From assembly GCA_949752745.1 (NCBI GenBank), contig OX457031.1, positions 23,418,642 through 23,482,641 on the forward strand: 64,000 nt of DNA, given 5' to 3'. The position numbers and the translations under genes were made by a program. The notes beneath the pieces are model-generated. The model made no database searches and had not been told where the DNA came from. It saw only the letters and a program-made list of their open reading frames with translations. This DNA is from Protula sp. h YS-2021. Its lineage: Eukaryota; Annelida; Polychaeta; Sabellida; Serpulidae. Shown here piece after piece: positions 27,497-40,345 of this stretch; the stretch's first letter is position 1; each line of letters begins with the position of its first letter.

Positions 27497-29518
27497 AATG
27501 AATGAATTTGATGAGAAAAGCAGACTGCGAAGCAGGCATTTATTTCAAGATATTGACTCTGACGATCTGACGACAAACATTGTCACCCCCTCCCCCCCCC
27601 CCCCCACCCCCCGGAAAAGACAGGCAGGCCGCACAGAAGCATGATGTCACATATGTTTTTCTATTGCTCAGCATTTTTTTTTTGTTATTGGCTGGCGTGT
27701 TCACTCTCAATTTGAATGGATTAACAGCTCTATTCTGCCAACAGTAATGGCTTGGAGAGTGTCATACAAAAGATTTCATTTTGCTGAGCTATTTCATTAC
27801 AATACACAAGGGTAAAACTTAAATCACATAAATTAATCCCCTGCAGCACACATGCTCTTTCTTAACGAACTGTCTTATGTAGTCCATCATCCGCAGTAAA
27901 TACAATAGATCAAACATAAATTGATACTTCTTTTACCATTCTTTTGGTGAAAATATAGAAATTCCAACAATAATAGTAAGTTTTTATTTGAACCTAATGC
28001 CCAACTGCGCAGTGCAAGTGCCCCCTTACTGCGCAGGTCCCTCTACGCCAAAACGAGGCTTGGCAGGAGGACAATGAAGGACCAGTTTGTTTTTATTGTG
28101 TTTCTTTCATTTACAGTACCGGTACTTTCGAAACCATAGACCATTGGTTAACTACAGTCAAGTGAATGGTGCGTCGGATGACTCATTCTGCAATTTGGCT
28201 GACTGTCAACAAAACATTACGTCACATCAATAAATAATAATTTTTCTTAGCTAAAAATGTGTTTTTGATTTTTTTTTGATAATTTTGAAGCGTCAGATAT
28301 ATCTCACCGCTTCTAAATAAACAAGCTCTATAACGAAGGCAGTAAAACCACGCTGCTTCATCCATTCTCATCCACCAATGTTCCTCTGTGAAAACAAAGC
28401 TGGCACAACATTCCTTTAGACTATTACAAAAATGCTAGATGTAAATAAACAAGTTTTAAGTTATATCGGTAGTGGAATCCAAATATTTTCTTTCCATACG
28501 ACCACTTCTGAAATCAATTCTTCCTTTGGGAATTTTTGATACAGAAATTCCCGTTATGAAATCCTACAAAATAAATAATCCGCAACAAAATGACCTCGTA
28601 AAAGGTACTTTTTAACAATATGTCTGTATATCCACGGATTAAAAGTAACATCCAACAGCTGGCTTTTTTCATCTGTATCAGGAATACAATTAAGTCAATT
28701 GGGAAACAAAATGCACTTTGGGGATGGGGTGGGGGTGGGGGGAGAGAATTTGATCGTCACGATTAACACGGCTACTTTGCGATTTTTGAGCGAAAATCTA
28801 AAATTTCAAAAATTTCTTGGCCTTCCCTTACCAGTTCCTCGCGATAATTTACTTATATAAGAGGTCAAAGTGTCGCATGATTAATATTTAATGACAGTGG
28901 CATATGGAATGAAGAACAGTGTCGTAGATCAAGAAAAAAAATGACAGACAACAAAAAATGCCGTGTGTCTGTTTCTCTTCCTTAAACCGTATGACGTTGG
29001 AAAGAAGGTTTTTGACATAATGCGAATCACTTTTTAAACAGTGTACAATTTCTTGTTGAGTAATTTAAGACTGAACAAGAGAATTAAGGTTTTTAAAGCG
29101 CGGATGAAAAGCAATAAAAACGAAGCTAATGTCCTTTTAAAGATGCCAGCGAAAAAAGTTCTACAGGAAGTCGAGTCTGACGGCTTCACCACCCAGAAAT
29201 GCCAACCACCCTTTCAATAAAGAACTTTTTTCTAACTTCTATAACCAAAATGCGTTTAACTTAATAATATGCAATGGAGTTTAATTCAGATAATGAAATA
29301 ATCAATATTCTATAACACAACAGATATAATTTCACAACAGATACCAACAAAATAATGAATAAACAGCCAAATGGAGCCAAAGGTTCCAGTCACCTTTTAT
29401 CCCCTTCCTTTTATCACATCCAGCGGCAGCTGTCCTCTTTTTTCTTCTCTTTCGCTAGCCTTTTAGGTGCTATGTTTTCAGGTATTTTTGTCATTCGAGT
29501 ACTCCCAATTTACGCATT

Positions 29519-29548
29519 TCTTCTTCTTCTTCTTCTTCTTCTTCTTCT

Positions 29549-29597
<49 letters not shown>
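29519..29597. repeat. (TTC)n-(CT)n microsatellite
   Basis: TTC repeat passing directly into CT repeat. Confidence 0.97.
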
Positions 29598-29600
<3 letters not shown>

Positions 29601-30270
29601 TGATCACGAGTGGCTAATTCATGCGTGGCACTATCCGAAACATGTCAAAATGTTAAGGAATGATGGATTACCGAGATCTTGCGGAACTAAGAGAAAACAC
29701 ATAGAAATGGTCATTATCCTGGCACAGAGTGCCGACGTTGAAATGATGGATGTCACAATTCATTCTATTGCACATCTACCATTTTATTTGCATTTTTTAC
29801 CCAGGGGAAACACGTGGAAAAACGGGGTAACAAATGTTTTAATAACGAAACGACAATTTTAAAGAAAAGTAAAGAAAACAAGACGACCAAAAATTCTCTT
29901 CCAGCAATTTGCAATTTTCTGTTAAAAAGAAAATATGGAATTGAATAAAAGCAATTCCTTCGTATCAAAATAGCATTGAAAAACATATATTAGAAGTAAA
30001 TCATGGAATGAATGGAAGGGAAATACCAAAGGATGGCCTGTTTATTATGCCAGGGCCAATCGGGCCAAAGACTATTCCTTGACTGTTGCTGCCGTTAAAA
30101 TGTTAACCTTGGGTAACACCACCTTTCGAAGGTGACAGGAAATTGCTTTGAGAAGGGGTAAATGTTGACCGATGATCTACCGGAGTTCTCAGTGGCTGTA
30201 ATTGAACACTTTTCTTATGGGTGGCAATTTTAAATGGCAAAGAAGGACAACCGAAATCCCCGCGCCGTTT

Positions 30271-30351
<81 letters not shown>
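30271..30351. repeat. (CT)n microsatellite
   Basis: About 80 bp of CT repeat. The Ser-Leu and Arg-Glu frames on either strand are artefacts. Confidence 0.97.
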
Positions 30352-30356
<5 letters not shown>

Positions 30357-31273
30357 TTGTTTTGTTTTTTTGGTTTTACTTCTTTCTGCCAGAGTTCGTC
30401 GTCCTCTTTCAATTGTGTATTAAATTGCATTAATTGTGTCCTTATAGTACTTAACAAAACTTGTAAAAGGTGAGCATATGAGTTACGTTTCAATTAAAAT
30501 CACGTGACAACTGCCAGACTTCAGTGATCAGTGATTCAGTGAGCAAATGTACTTGTTCATTTTATCCTTGCCTCTCTGTTACCGCTAACAGAGAGTGTGA
30601 ATTAACCATGTATTTATTTATTAAATAAACCGGAAACCGGACCACCCTTGGGACGGAACGAAAGTCGTCCGATTTTATACGGTGTACGAGAGCATAATGA
30701 TATATGTGCTTCGTTTGCCTTGGACCAGTCCGATTTGCGGCGTTCAAACTGGCAAAAGTGATCCTTTCGTTCGATTGCCATGTTGATCCGATTTTGCGGG
30801 GTTTCCCGATAAAACAAACGACTGAAAGTTGTCCGGTTTGCGAGGTGGTCTGATTTCTGGAGCGGTTCGATCCCGGGGTTCTGGTGTATCTGCAATTTTC
30901 CTCACAGTTTGCACAGCTTTTGTCACAAATGTACTCAGATGTGCCTCCACATTTTAATTGGGGCGGGAGGGTTTGGGGAGCAGGAAGCACCGTTTTTTAT
31001 CATGATAACATGGAATGCGATATGCGATATTCGGAGTCACTTGTTTTCTTTTCTTAAGGATGTCTCTCCTTTTTCTATTTTCTACTGGAAATCATTCAGT
31101 AGCGTTTTTTGATTTCATCGTAAGAATAACTACACTCGTGACCCCTTCCACATGCCCAACTCCTAGTGTTCTTATGATATTGCCCAGTTTCTTTGGAGCA
31201 ACATCTACGATACGACTTGTTGTAAAACACATACTAACTTTTGAATACAGACGTTACACAGACGTTGTGATAT

Positions 31274-31527
31274 AATTGAAGGGGTCCATGCATAAACTTG
31301 ATAACTCCACTTATCAGGAAAATTCACTATTACCACACGGTATTTCTTGGCCTCTGTTCTATCACATATGTAAGTCTTACACCTCAAAACCGATTAGAAG
31401 TAGGTATTTTTTAGGAAAAGGCCATGGGAAAAACCTATGTTTGTTACTAAAATTTCAAACTTTAAAAGCGTTTATCTCCACTGCTGATAACCGCAGTTAT
31501 CAGGTTTATGCATGGACCCCTTCAATT
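31274..31527. mobile_element. 254-bp MITE with about 44-bp inverted ends
   Basis: The left end starts AATTGAAGGGGTCCATGCAT. The right end ends with the exact reverse complement of that block (ATGCATGGACCCCTTCAATT). Pairing continues with three changes through GATAACT...TTATCAG, giving nearly perfect 44-bp inverted ends. AATT on both sides of GAAGGGG...CCCCTTC may be the target duplication. It has no coding capacity. It ends 129 bp before the start codon of the peptide-precursor gene, so it lies in that gene's promoter or 5' UTR. Confidence 0.85.
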
Positions 31528-31655
31528 GTAATCTCTAGAAAGACTGAACATTTATTGAATGTTGCATTGACCTAAAACAGACGTTTCTTTACTTCGTAAC
31601 GTTTACTGGGAGCTTCCACAAACAACAAGACATTTCTACTTGACAGAAACAAACC
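31275..31655 (+). promoter_or_regulatory. Upstream region of the peptide-precursor gene
   Basis: The region between the MITE and the ATG has no clear TATA box. A 5' untranslated exon further upstream is possible. The inserted MITE makes up most of the proximal 380 bp. Confidence 0.25.
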
Positions 31656-33107
31656 ATGGAGGCTTCTGTTTATTGGCTGACAATCAGTGTCGCGGTAGCC
31701 CTCATTGTGACATCAGGTGCTATGACAATTCCACAAGTGGACACTTTGAATAAGAACCAAGTGAGTCACCACAGCCATAGCAAACATTTCTGATTATGAT
31801 TTCCTATTTTTTTCTTCTTAAAATACCACAAACGTTAGCAAAAATGGTAAAATAAAACTCCAAAGGTTGGATGATTTTTAAGGCAAAATGATATGGTCCT
31901 CATTTTAAAGATGTAATTTAATATCGTGTTTCAATAATCATTAAATGGTCGCTATTGATTTTATCAATCTCTGAACTATAAGAATGACCTATCCGTCTTT
32001 CTTCGGTAATTAAGGTATTGTCAACATTGATTAAACATTCTACTTTAGTAATCAGCAAATTGTTGTCTTTCTCCAATCATTTTTATCTTTGTATTGTCCA
32101 GATGGTTTTTCTTTAGTAATCACAGAAACAGCTTGCGTTGTTTTACCCTTATGCTTCAGTTTTTACTAAATTATTGGCATTGTTTAACCTTATCGTTGGT
32201 AATCACTTAATTGTTTGGGTTATTTTGGCCTTGTTCCTCCAGTACTCTATGACCTGCGAGCCATGTTTATTGTTTTCCTTCAGAGCAAATTGTAAACATT
32301 GTTTAACCCCCGTTTTCTTTCAGTTATCAAGCAGTGGCGGGAAGGAGCTTGGGGAGAGAGCCACGTGGCTCGACACACGTGACCTGGAAGACAACTTCGT
32401 GGATATGGTTGAGATGGCATTAAATCAGGTATAACCTCTCCTTGTGTGAATCGCCAACGTGGGTGTAATACTCCCTTTAAAAAAATACCTCTGAATTTAG
32501 ACCTCTTCTAAAGCGGATTCTTTCTCACTTCCGAATGTTAATCCTAAATATGAATCCGAATAACAGTTGTTACCTGATGACAATATGGTTTTTACTCAAA
32601 GCCTTACCGAGGGCGGGAAACCTACAGTATTCCACGTATGGTTATAGATATTAGATACGTTTCTGGTATGTAATTTGAGGCAACAATCGTGTTTAGTTGC
32701 TGCTGTTATTAATATTTATTCATATCCCAATAGGCCAAGATACTGTGACTGCCATGTATTTATTTATTAACCACTATTGACGCAATACATGGTAATATTC
32801 TGATTGGTCACTCAAGTTTTACTCGAGCACACATGATAGATTGATACCGCATTGTCTAATTAATATAAATTATTAAATGTTATGTTGAATAATATATACT
32901 CCATTTCAGCTGGCATCCGAAGGCCGTATAAACCCGCTGGTACTAGGACAGGAAGAAGACTCGAACGAAGTTAAAAAGAGGGGTCGTTTCCAAGGCTTCT
33001 GCTTTAGAAAAACCAACACTGGACGATTCTTGCCTTATGTGTGCTGGAAGCAAGGTTGGTGTCTCGAGCCTATGGCCGAGGAGGTGCTTGACGCCTGGTT
33101 AGCTTAG
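31656..33107 (+). CDS. Putative secreted neuropeptide / peptide-hormone precursor
   Basis: Three exons join in phase 0: 31656-31760, 32324-32428 and 32910-33107, with consensus GT-AG sites (CAA|GTGAGT, TTTCAG|TTA, CAG|GTATAA, TTTCAG|CTG). The product is 135 residues. Residues 1-22 form a signal peptide (hydrophobic core YWLTISVAVALIVTSGA). Residues 23-91 are an acidic spacer with a helical stretch (LEDNFVDMVEMALNQ, then LASEGRINPLVLGQ). Lys-Lys-Arg at 92-94 is a prohormone cleavage site. The released peptide (95-135) starts GRFQGFCFRKTNTGRFLPYV and has Cys 101, 115 and 121. The first pair could close a ring, and the third Cys is unpaired within one chain. No further dibasic site or amidation Gly at the end is seen. 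Structure and size fit an animal regulatory-peptide precursor. I do not recognise the family. The GR...CW ending of the ring recalls MCH only superficially. The start codon is the first ATG before the signal peptide (context AAACCATGG). Confidence 0.75.
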
Positions 33108-33967
33108 TGAATGCGTGACGTCACAAACTTGCCCGGTGAACATCTGACGTTGTGTAGGCGCTAGATTAACGTCAAGCCCCTTCATGGGATAAAAGTCATG
33201 GTTTGGTTGATTATGAAGTCGAAACGACGTTTGTTCTCCGACGTTGTATGGACGTCGGAAGTGTCGGGAGGGCGGTGTTTTACAGATGTCTGAAAAGAGA
33301 CAACCTAAATGGTAAATAGCCTTTCCCTCTAAAAATCATACCCTCACGCCCCTCCCCCCACGCCATCAAATTATTTCCCGTTATGGGTTCCTTTGGTAAC
33401 TTATGATATATATCATGTAAATTTTCATATATCGAACTTTGCATTAAGGATTAGATATCTTAAAGTCAGTATATGATCCTAATAGGAACGTTGTTTGGTC
33501 AACGTTTATGCAAAGCGTTGGCATGTTTTCTCCCGAGTTATACACAACCTTCAATCGACGAAGTGGAAGACACATTTATCGGTGTGACCAAATCACAACT
33601 TGGCATCATATTGAGATTTGGTCGGGACAACGTCGCAACCCCAAATCGACGCGGGTTAGACTTCGCAATGTATCTGGGTTGCGTTTATAGTGGGGGGTAG
33701 CATAAAAAAAAAGAAAATTTTGTGTACACACTTTTTGAACGGCTTCGCCTGTAAGTATGGTTTATTATGTAAATATGGTATGAGCACATCAGCATATTTT
33801 ACAATACTTGAACTCACCGTTTTACGGTGGATCGCTTTAATCTATGATGCGGCCAGTGTTATCTTAGATTACTACAAGAAAAGATATGGATATGAGCTAC
33901 AAGTGGTAAGTCAGCCAGGTAAATATAGGTCACAAATTTTAATTACATCTTTTAAAATGCTGTCAAA
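33108..33967. other. 3' flank of the peptide-precursor gene
   Basis: Presumed 3' untranslated region and downstream DNA. No clear AATAAA lies in the first few hundred bases, so the transcript end is undefined. A 75-codon frame at 33473-33697 has no family signature. Confidence 0.4.
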
Positions 33968-35040
33968 GTCCATCCCATCACCCATCTGTTACATATAAAG
34001 AATTTACCCTAACCCACTCCATCACCCATCTGTTACATATCAACAATTTACCCTAACCCACTCCATCACCCATCTGTTACATATCAACAATTTATCATAA
34101 CCCATCCCATCACCCATCTGTTACATATCAACAATTTACCCTAACCCATCCCATCACCCATCTGTTACATATCAACAATTTACTCTAACCCACCCCATCA
34201 CCCATCTGTTACATATCAACAATTTACCCTAACCCACCCCATCACCCATCTGTTACATATCAACAATTTACCATAACCCATCCCATCACCCATCTGTTAC
34301 ATATCAACAATTTACCCTAACCCATCCCATCACCCATCTGTTACATATCAACAATTTACCCTAACCCATCCCATCACCCATCTATTACATATCAACAAAT
34401 TACCCTAACCCACCCCATCACCCATCTGTTACATATCAACAATTTACCCTTACCCACCCCATCACCCATCTGTTACATATCAACAATTTACCCTAACCCA
34501 CCCCATCACCCATCTGTTACATATCAACAATTTACCCTAACCCACCCCATCACCCGTTACGTATCAACAATTTACCCTAACCCACCCCATCAGCCATCTG
34601 TTACATATCAACAATTTACCCTAACCCATCCCATCACCCATCTGTTACATATCAACAATTTACCCTAACCCATCCCATCACCCATCTGTTACATATCAAC
34701 AATTTACCCTAACCCATCCCATCACCCATCTATTACATATCAACAAATTACCCTAACCCACCCCATCACCCATCTGTTACATATCAACAATTTACCCTAA
34801 CCCACCCCATCACCCATCTGTTACATATCAACAATTTACCCTAACCCACCCCATCACCCATCTGTTACATATCAACAATTTGCCCTAACCTATCACATCA
34901 CTCATCTGTTACATACCAACTATTCAGCCTAACCCATCCCATGACCCATCTATAAAATATAAACAGTTTACCCTCACCCATCTCAATATTCATCCGTTAC
35001 ATATAAACAATTTTCCCCTGACCCACCCCATCGCCTATCA
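33968..35040. repeat. 44-bp minisatellite, about 24 units
   Basis: Head-to-tail units of 44 bp built on CATCTGTTACATATCAACAA followed by TTTACCCTAACCCA(T/C)(C)CCATCACC. The central units are nearly identical. The first units and the last four (from about 34870) are more diverged, as expected for an array that homogenises in its middle. There are no unique spacers between units, so it is not a CRISPR array. Confidence 0.97.
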
Positions 35041-36440
35041 GTGAAATATTTACCGAGGAGGTGTTTACGATCCAGACAAAGTGACTTACACCATCATTGC
35101 TTATGGATGAAGCATGACCAATGACGTCAAATGCGTCATACCTCATATAATGAAAGAATACGAACAATTTCTGATAAATAATTGATCAAATACTTAGTTA
35201 CTATCATTTTTGCTTGCGACCTTTGAGCTACAAAGGACAACAGAGAAACTTCTTAATAAATATTTTATTATTTTGACGACACACCGTTTTTAAATATTTA
35301 GCACATGTTATTAATCTTTTTGTGATGATATATCCATTTTATTGCTAAGCTAAATGAAATTTGAATAATGCATGGTCAAATTGCATAATTAAAACATACA
35401 GACTCCTAGCTAAGGCACTAAAGCAATGATGATGATGTATTGGTTACAACAGTGCAGGATACGCAATTGCCTGACACCGTTGAATACTTCGACAACACAG
35501 TTACTTACATAAATGTTTTTTTTTCCGGCTATTTGTCTGTTGATCGGCTGCACAATATTCAACGTGAACATTTTATGGTGAGGATCTTTGCAGTAAGCGT
35601 AGCGTGGGGGGGGGGGAATGTGGGGGGCGGGGCGGGAGGGAGGATTGATGGAGCTGGGTCAACAACAAAAGAATAAATCCAGCGGGAGCTTGACTTGCAT
35701 AATTGGTTCTTCATCAAGGAGTACTGCTTAATCACTTCTAACCCATATTCATTGCGTTTTGGGTATTTACATAATTCAATTCACATCGTTAACAGTTACA
35801 ATATCCAAGAAAACTCACGTCTCGTTTTCGAATCCGCAACGATTGATCCAAAGATAATTGATCTAGGAATACCCTCGTTTTCAACATGTGAACTTAAAAT
35901 TCAGTATCTTTTAAATTATATACCTAAAATAAAACAGAACATAACGGTAAGTTTACGTCACATGTGGGTCAAAAAGCAAGCAATAGGAGAAACTTAACAC
36001 ACAAGCGCACGAAAGTTTTCAGCTTTCTTCAGTGGCAGGTTTTCCTTTTCCAGGAAGAGTTGAGAAGCAGTTAAGGGCAGGGGCATCCTCTGCTCTATCC
36101 TGCTCTCCCTGCCCAAGGTCTGCTTCCACATCGCGACATAGCCGCTAGCCTTTATTTCATTGCCATTGCTATTGTTGCTAACTGAACGTTGGATGAACAC
36201 TTACAGGGACATAAAGGCGATAAAATGACGTATTTGATGAGCAAGTGTCGGAATCCTATTTTGTGAAGAACGAACGACGTGCCCCAAAAATGTTACATAT
36301 AGATACAGAACGATAATTATGACACGCACCGATTGAATAATGCTCTCCCGTATAAAGAAATGCGCGGTTCGTTCACCAGGTCTTCCACGCGTGCTCGAAT
36401 CACATACAAAACACTCATCTCCATGATCTATCCCTATATT
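35041..36440. other. Intergenic, no supported gene
   Basis: AT-rich DNA with a G-rich tract at about 35606-35645. Plus-strand frames at 35440-35673 and 35695-35994 have no recognisable domain or splice context. Confidence 0.5.
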
Positions 36441-36443
36441 TGA

Positions 36444-36527
36444 CGGTCCTTGACGGAGTGGGTAAGGAGTTAAGACTAAAGAACCAATGGACGAATGTCC
36501 GCGTGGGTTTGAACTCCACTTCTGGTA
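36444..36527 (+). pseudogene. Decayed tRNA-Leu copy
   Basis: The 3' half (CCAATGGACGAATGTCCGCG through TGGGTTTGAACTCCACTTCTGGTA) closely matches the intact tRNA-Leu at 42809-42891, including the variable arm, T arm and 3' acceptor strand. The 5' half is damaged: the acceptor strand (GGTCCT) no longer pairs, the D arm is altered, one base is inserted in the anticodon stem, and the loop reads CTAAAGA instead of CTTAAGA. It is therefore a pseudogene or the head of a tRNA-derived SINE. Confidence 0.75.
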
Positions 36528-38020
36528 TATGTTTTATCTAAAGCGGCCTGAACAAATATGCAGGTGTTTGCGGGACAAAGCGAGCCGATTTTCGATTAAA
36601 GTGAAGAACATTCCTATACATAATTACTGAATCAATTTTCACATATTGTTCTTTGATGCTAACAGTCTCTCTCAGTGTCTATGACGCGACTTTCACACGG
36701 CGTCTTTTCGACGTTATCTTCCCGACGTCTGCGCAACGCAAACCGACCGAGAAATACACAAATGAATTGGGATGAATAAGGATGTTGAAAAAAAGTACTC
36801 GTCCATGATATTTGGCAAATATGGAAATATGTGAAAATGCATCATTTACACAGGCACTCTAACCAATATGGAAGTGTGTTCATGTGAAAGTGAATGATAA
36901 TTTAATGTTGGATTACTTAATTACAAACGAACAAACAGATTAAGAAAACGTTGCAATGAGACGCTGTTAAAACATTCAATTTAGGCCTTTCTCGGGATGT
37001 CTTTGCTTCTGAACTTGGACATCAGGTGAAATTAGATGGTGTAGCGTGGTTTACACTGTGTTTCGACGTGCACCTGATACGTCAGTTAATTTAACCAATG
37101 TCTATATAAAAAATTTGCAAAGTAAAGGTGCAATTTAAGCAGTTATATTGGAAAATGCTTGAGCAGGAAAAATAAACTAAAATCGCCTTTTTTTTTACAG
37201 ATAAAAGACGAAAATAGAAAGAGAACCAAGAGCGAATCTCCTCCTGACAGCTGGATATCACGCAGCCTAATATCAAATGTTAAATTAAACAATAGTATGT
37301 AAATAAAACAAAATATCATGTTATATTTCTTGTGTATTGCAATTAAAATCGTCAATGGAATTTAACTTTATCACTACAGGAATGTACATAAATAATGGCT
37401 GGCATAATAATCTTGAGTAAATGATGTCATTTGTTTATTCAAGTTGTTTGCTTTTAGTGTGTAATATGCAGACACGGTAATGACAAAGATTTGACTTTTT
37501 CATTCTGCAAATTTACAGAATATTTACTTGGGTGTTTTCCGTGTCGCTGAAAATGACTACTCGACTTTGCTGGTTTAAATCCATCATTTAGCTTAGATAA
37601 TTCTGATTATAACAAATGATATCTTCATTCTCGGATAAAAGTTAAAGAAAGTCTGTGGTGTCCTCCAAATAAAGCTAAAAAAACAGGAGAAAATCGCACG
37701 ACGTCATTTTTCTGCGCGTAGTTAAAATCTACAGTTCTTTTTATGTACGGTTTTGAAAACTCTTTAAAGTATATATCAAAAGAAAGAAGGAAAATGTAAG
37801 TTTGATATCTGCTTAAGAATACTGACAGATACCCTTAAAACAGAATAGCGGGCACAGCGGCGATAAATGAGGTCTAAAAATGTTACTCTCCTCAATATGG
37901 GATCTTTATTCCCATAAGGTTGTGTCATAATGAGAATAGATTATCAGCTGGAGTATTGTAGCTGTGGTTATAGAAGTGGCGAGAGGTCAATGATGATGCA
38001 TCTCTGTGGTTGATCTTCAG

Positions 38021-38030
38021 TATAAAAAGG
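38021..38030 (+). promoter_or_regulatory. TATA-like box TATAAAAAGG
   Basis: A consensus TATA box (AGTATAAAAAGGGCGAC) stands in otherwise featureless AT-rich DNA. A short ATG frame of four codons follows about 35 bp later (38064), and no coding exon is recognisable on the plus strand before the dipeptidase gene, which runs the other way. It could mark an unrecognised transcript or be a chance match. Confidence 0.25.
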
Positions 38031-39111
38031 GCGACTGATTCCGCCCGTTGAAAAATTAACAGCCATGATCAAACCATAACGTATTGCCAGTTATAACAAT
38101 AGTTATAACAATTACTTATAGCTGATGTGACTTAATTATCACAGAATACGTTATCCATCACGGAGATGTGTGCTATGATTGTGTCCTTCCGTATGGTCCT
38201 GTAAAAACAGAGGTCGTTTGACAGATGGTTCCACAGAAATGCTTACGCAATAGATGAATATCATTTAATACAACGCATCGTTATAGATCCAAGATCTGGT
38301 ACAACAGCCTGTTGGGATACGCTTTTTCTACCGCCTTTACACCGAAAGTCCGAAAAAAAACCACTAATGGGATAACCAAAAGTGGTGACCGTCTTATTTT
38401 TTGTACTTTCACTATGTTCTTTCTAGTTTTATGAATAATTGTGAGGAATAAAAACTGTGCTAAACTGCTTGTGAGGCCTTCTTAATACTGGGCCCTGTTA
38501 TAGTTTCCATGCGACTACAATTTAGAGAAGTAACGGGAAAAAACCACGTATTAATGATAGGCAAAACTTAATTTCTGGCTTAATGTATACATATATTAGT
38601 TCATTATAATTATCCAGTTGTTAAATGTCAGCAAATTTGGTTAAAACATTGGAGCAATCATCAATAGAAAATTCAAAGTTATTTTAAAAATTTATTGAAG
38701 ATCAAATTGTAATAAAATATCTTTGCATCGCAGTGATAATAAACAGTGGTTCGTTGTATGTTGTTTTACTTTATCATACAACTTTTATTTGTTGTTGTGT
38801 TGGAATTAGAACAAAGAACATACAAATTAAATAAACTTTAACAATATGCATAAACTGACATTTCTAAGCAAATAGGGTTTAGTGCTGAAAATGTACTTTA
38901 CAGTTCTCTTCAGCTTGATGTTTAATTAATAAATAAAAAAGTATATTTTAATAAAATGTCATAATACTGTTGTATTTAGCTGACCAAGGTATTTAATAAC
39001 CCTAAAAGCTCAGCTACCATTCTGCTAATATGCAATTCCTTTCTTTCTTTTCAATACTTCGTCGCGTGTATGGTAATAATGCTGTTGTCATATATTAACC
39101 ATTTATTTCTT

Positions 39112-39117
39112 TTAAAT
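39112..39117 (-). terminator. Possible poly(A) signal of the dipeptidase gene
   Basis: AATAAA on the minus strand about 280 bp beyond the stop codon, and the nearest clear match. The AT-rich context makes a chance match likely. Confidence 0.3.
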
Positions 39118-39397
39118 AAATAATAAACATTAATATATAATTTATCCAGATGATATTGTTCCAAAATCCGGAGCGCTGTTAAGACAAGTAGTGTTAATCC
39201 GGTCTAGAACACACGTAGCAATAACGTCTATCCCACAAACGTTATGCTAACTTGATTTTTTTTTCTGTACCGGCAGATGTAGGAAACGCCTGACGCCGCT
39301 TAACTTCTTTCACTTTGTTCTAAAGCTGTGTTAATATCAGTTTGATGTGTTGACTTAAAAAAAACTCCCGAGGAAGCATGGCAGGGTGACGTGTCGT

Positions 39398-40299
39398 CTA
39401 ATTGACGGGTGTCCCCCTACAGCCAGTGTCTGGGATGGCGGAGTAGTCAATAGGTGTGTCTATCGGGGCTTCCTCAAGCGACTCATCCCGCACCTAGATA
39501 AACACAAACATCAAATAAATCCAACATATTTTTATTGCCAGTCTAAATTTTAATATTTTTTCTCTAAATATACCACGGAATAACGCTTTTTATGGGTTAG
39601 TTGGAGTTTAATTTCCTCAATGCCCAATCGAAATACACAAAAACTAAATTGCAATAAATTGAAAAAAAAGTACAGTCTATGAACATTTCGTCAACAATCA
39701 GCTTCAAGCAGTAACCTTTTCTACTTCGTCAAAGACGCGGAGCATGTTCGCCCCCACCAGTCCCTCCATTTCCTCCATGCTCCAGCCTCGTCTGATCATC
39801 TCAGATAGCAGAGCTGGATATGTCGATACGTCCTCCAGCCCGATAGGTCCCCTGTGTCAACAATTATAGTCAGCATTTAAACTGGGTCAGAAGAAGCTCC
39901 AGAATCCAGAAGCACATATGGCTATTTATTTTGAAATTGAGAAATAATGAGAGACTGTGGATTGGATTCGTTTTGTGCACTTTTTATAAAGCAACGCCAC
40001 TTTAGGTTAGTCCTGTACCTTGGTATGCCGTCAAAGTCACTGCCGATACCCACACATTCGGGCCCAACAACGGATTTCAGATGATCCAAATGATCTGAAA
40101 CGAAGCATATGGTATATATATTTCAGAACTGTAATCCACGTTTGGTTAAAAGTAGGTATTATTTCATGATTAGCAACATCGCGTTTCGAGGACGTTTAAA
40201 ACGTCATGGACACCAATGTAACCAGTTAATGAGTGTCCCATGGGTTCCTCTCTCTCTCTTCTCCCTCTCTCTCTCTTTCCTCTCTCTCTCTCTCTATCT

Positions 40300-40345
<46 letters not shown>

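Larger units (their letters stand above)
25385..31270. other. Intergenic, repeats only
   Basis: No gene seen. Contains TA (27444-27495), TTC/CT (29519-29597) and CT (30271-30351) microsatellites, and G or C runs near 27320 and 27590. A 30.62-30.87 kb stretch carries repeated CCGGTTTGCGAGGTGGTC-type words, like the interior of the TA-flanked MITEs. Confidence 0.55.
36530..39390. other. Intergenic, no supported gene
   Basis: AT-rich DNA. The only notable site is a strong TATA-like box at 38021-38030. Otherwise I see nothing that supports a gene. Confidence 0.5.

Noticed and set aside
31656..33107. Assignment of the peptide to MCH, somatostatin, elevenin or GGNG families
   Set aside because: Loop length (13 residues between Cys) and flanking residues do not fit any of them; only a vague GR...CW likeness to MCH exists.
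33968..35040. CRISPR-like regular spacing
   Set aside because: The unit repeats directly without unique spacers and the host is a eukaryote; it is a minisatellite.
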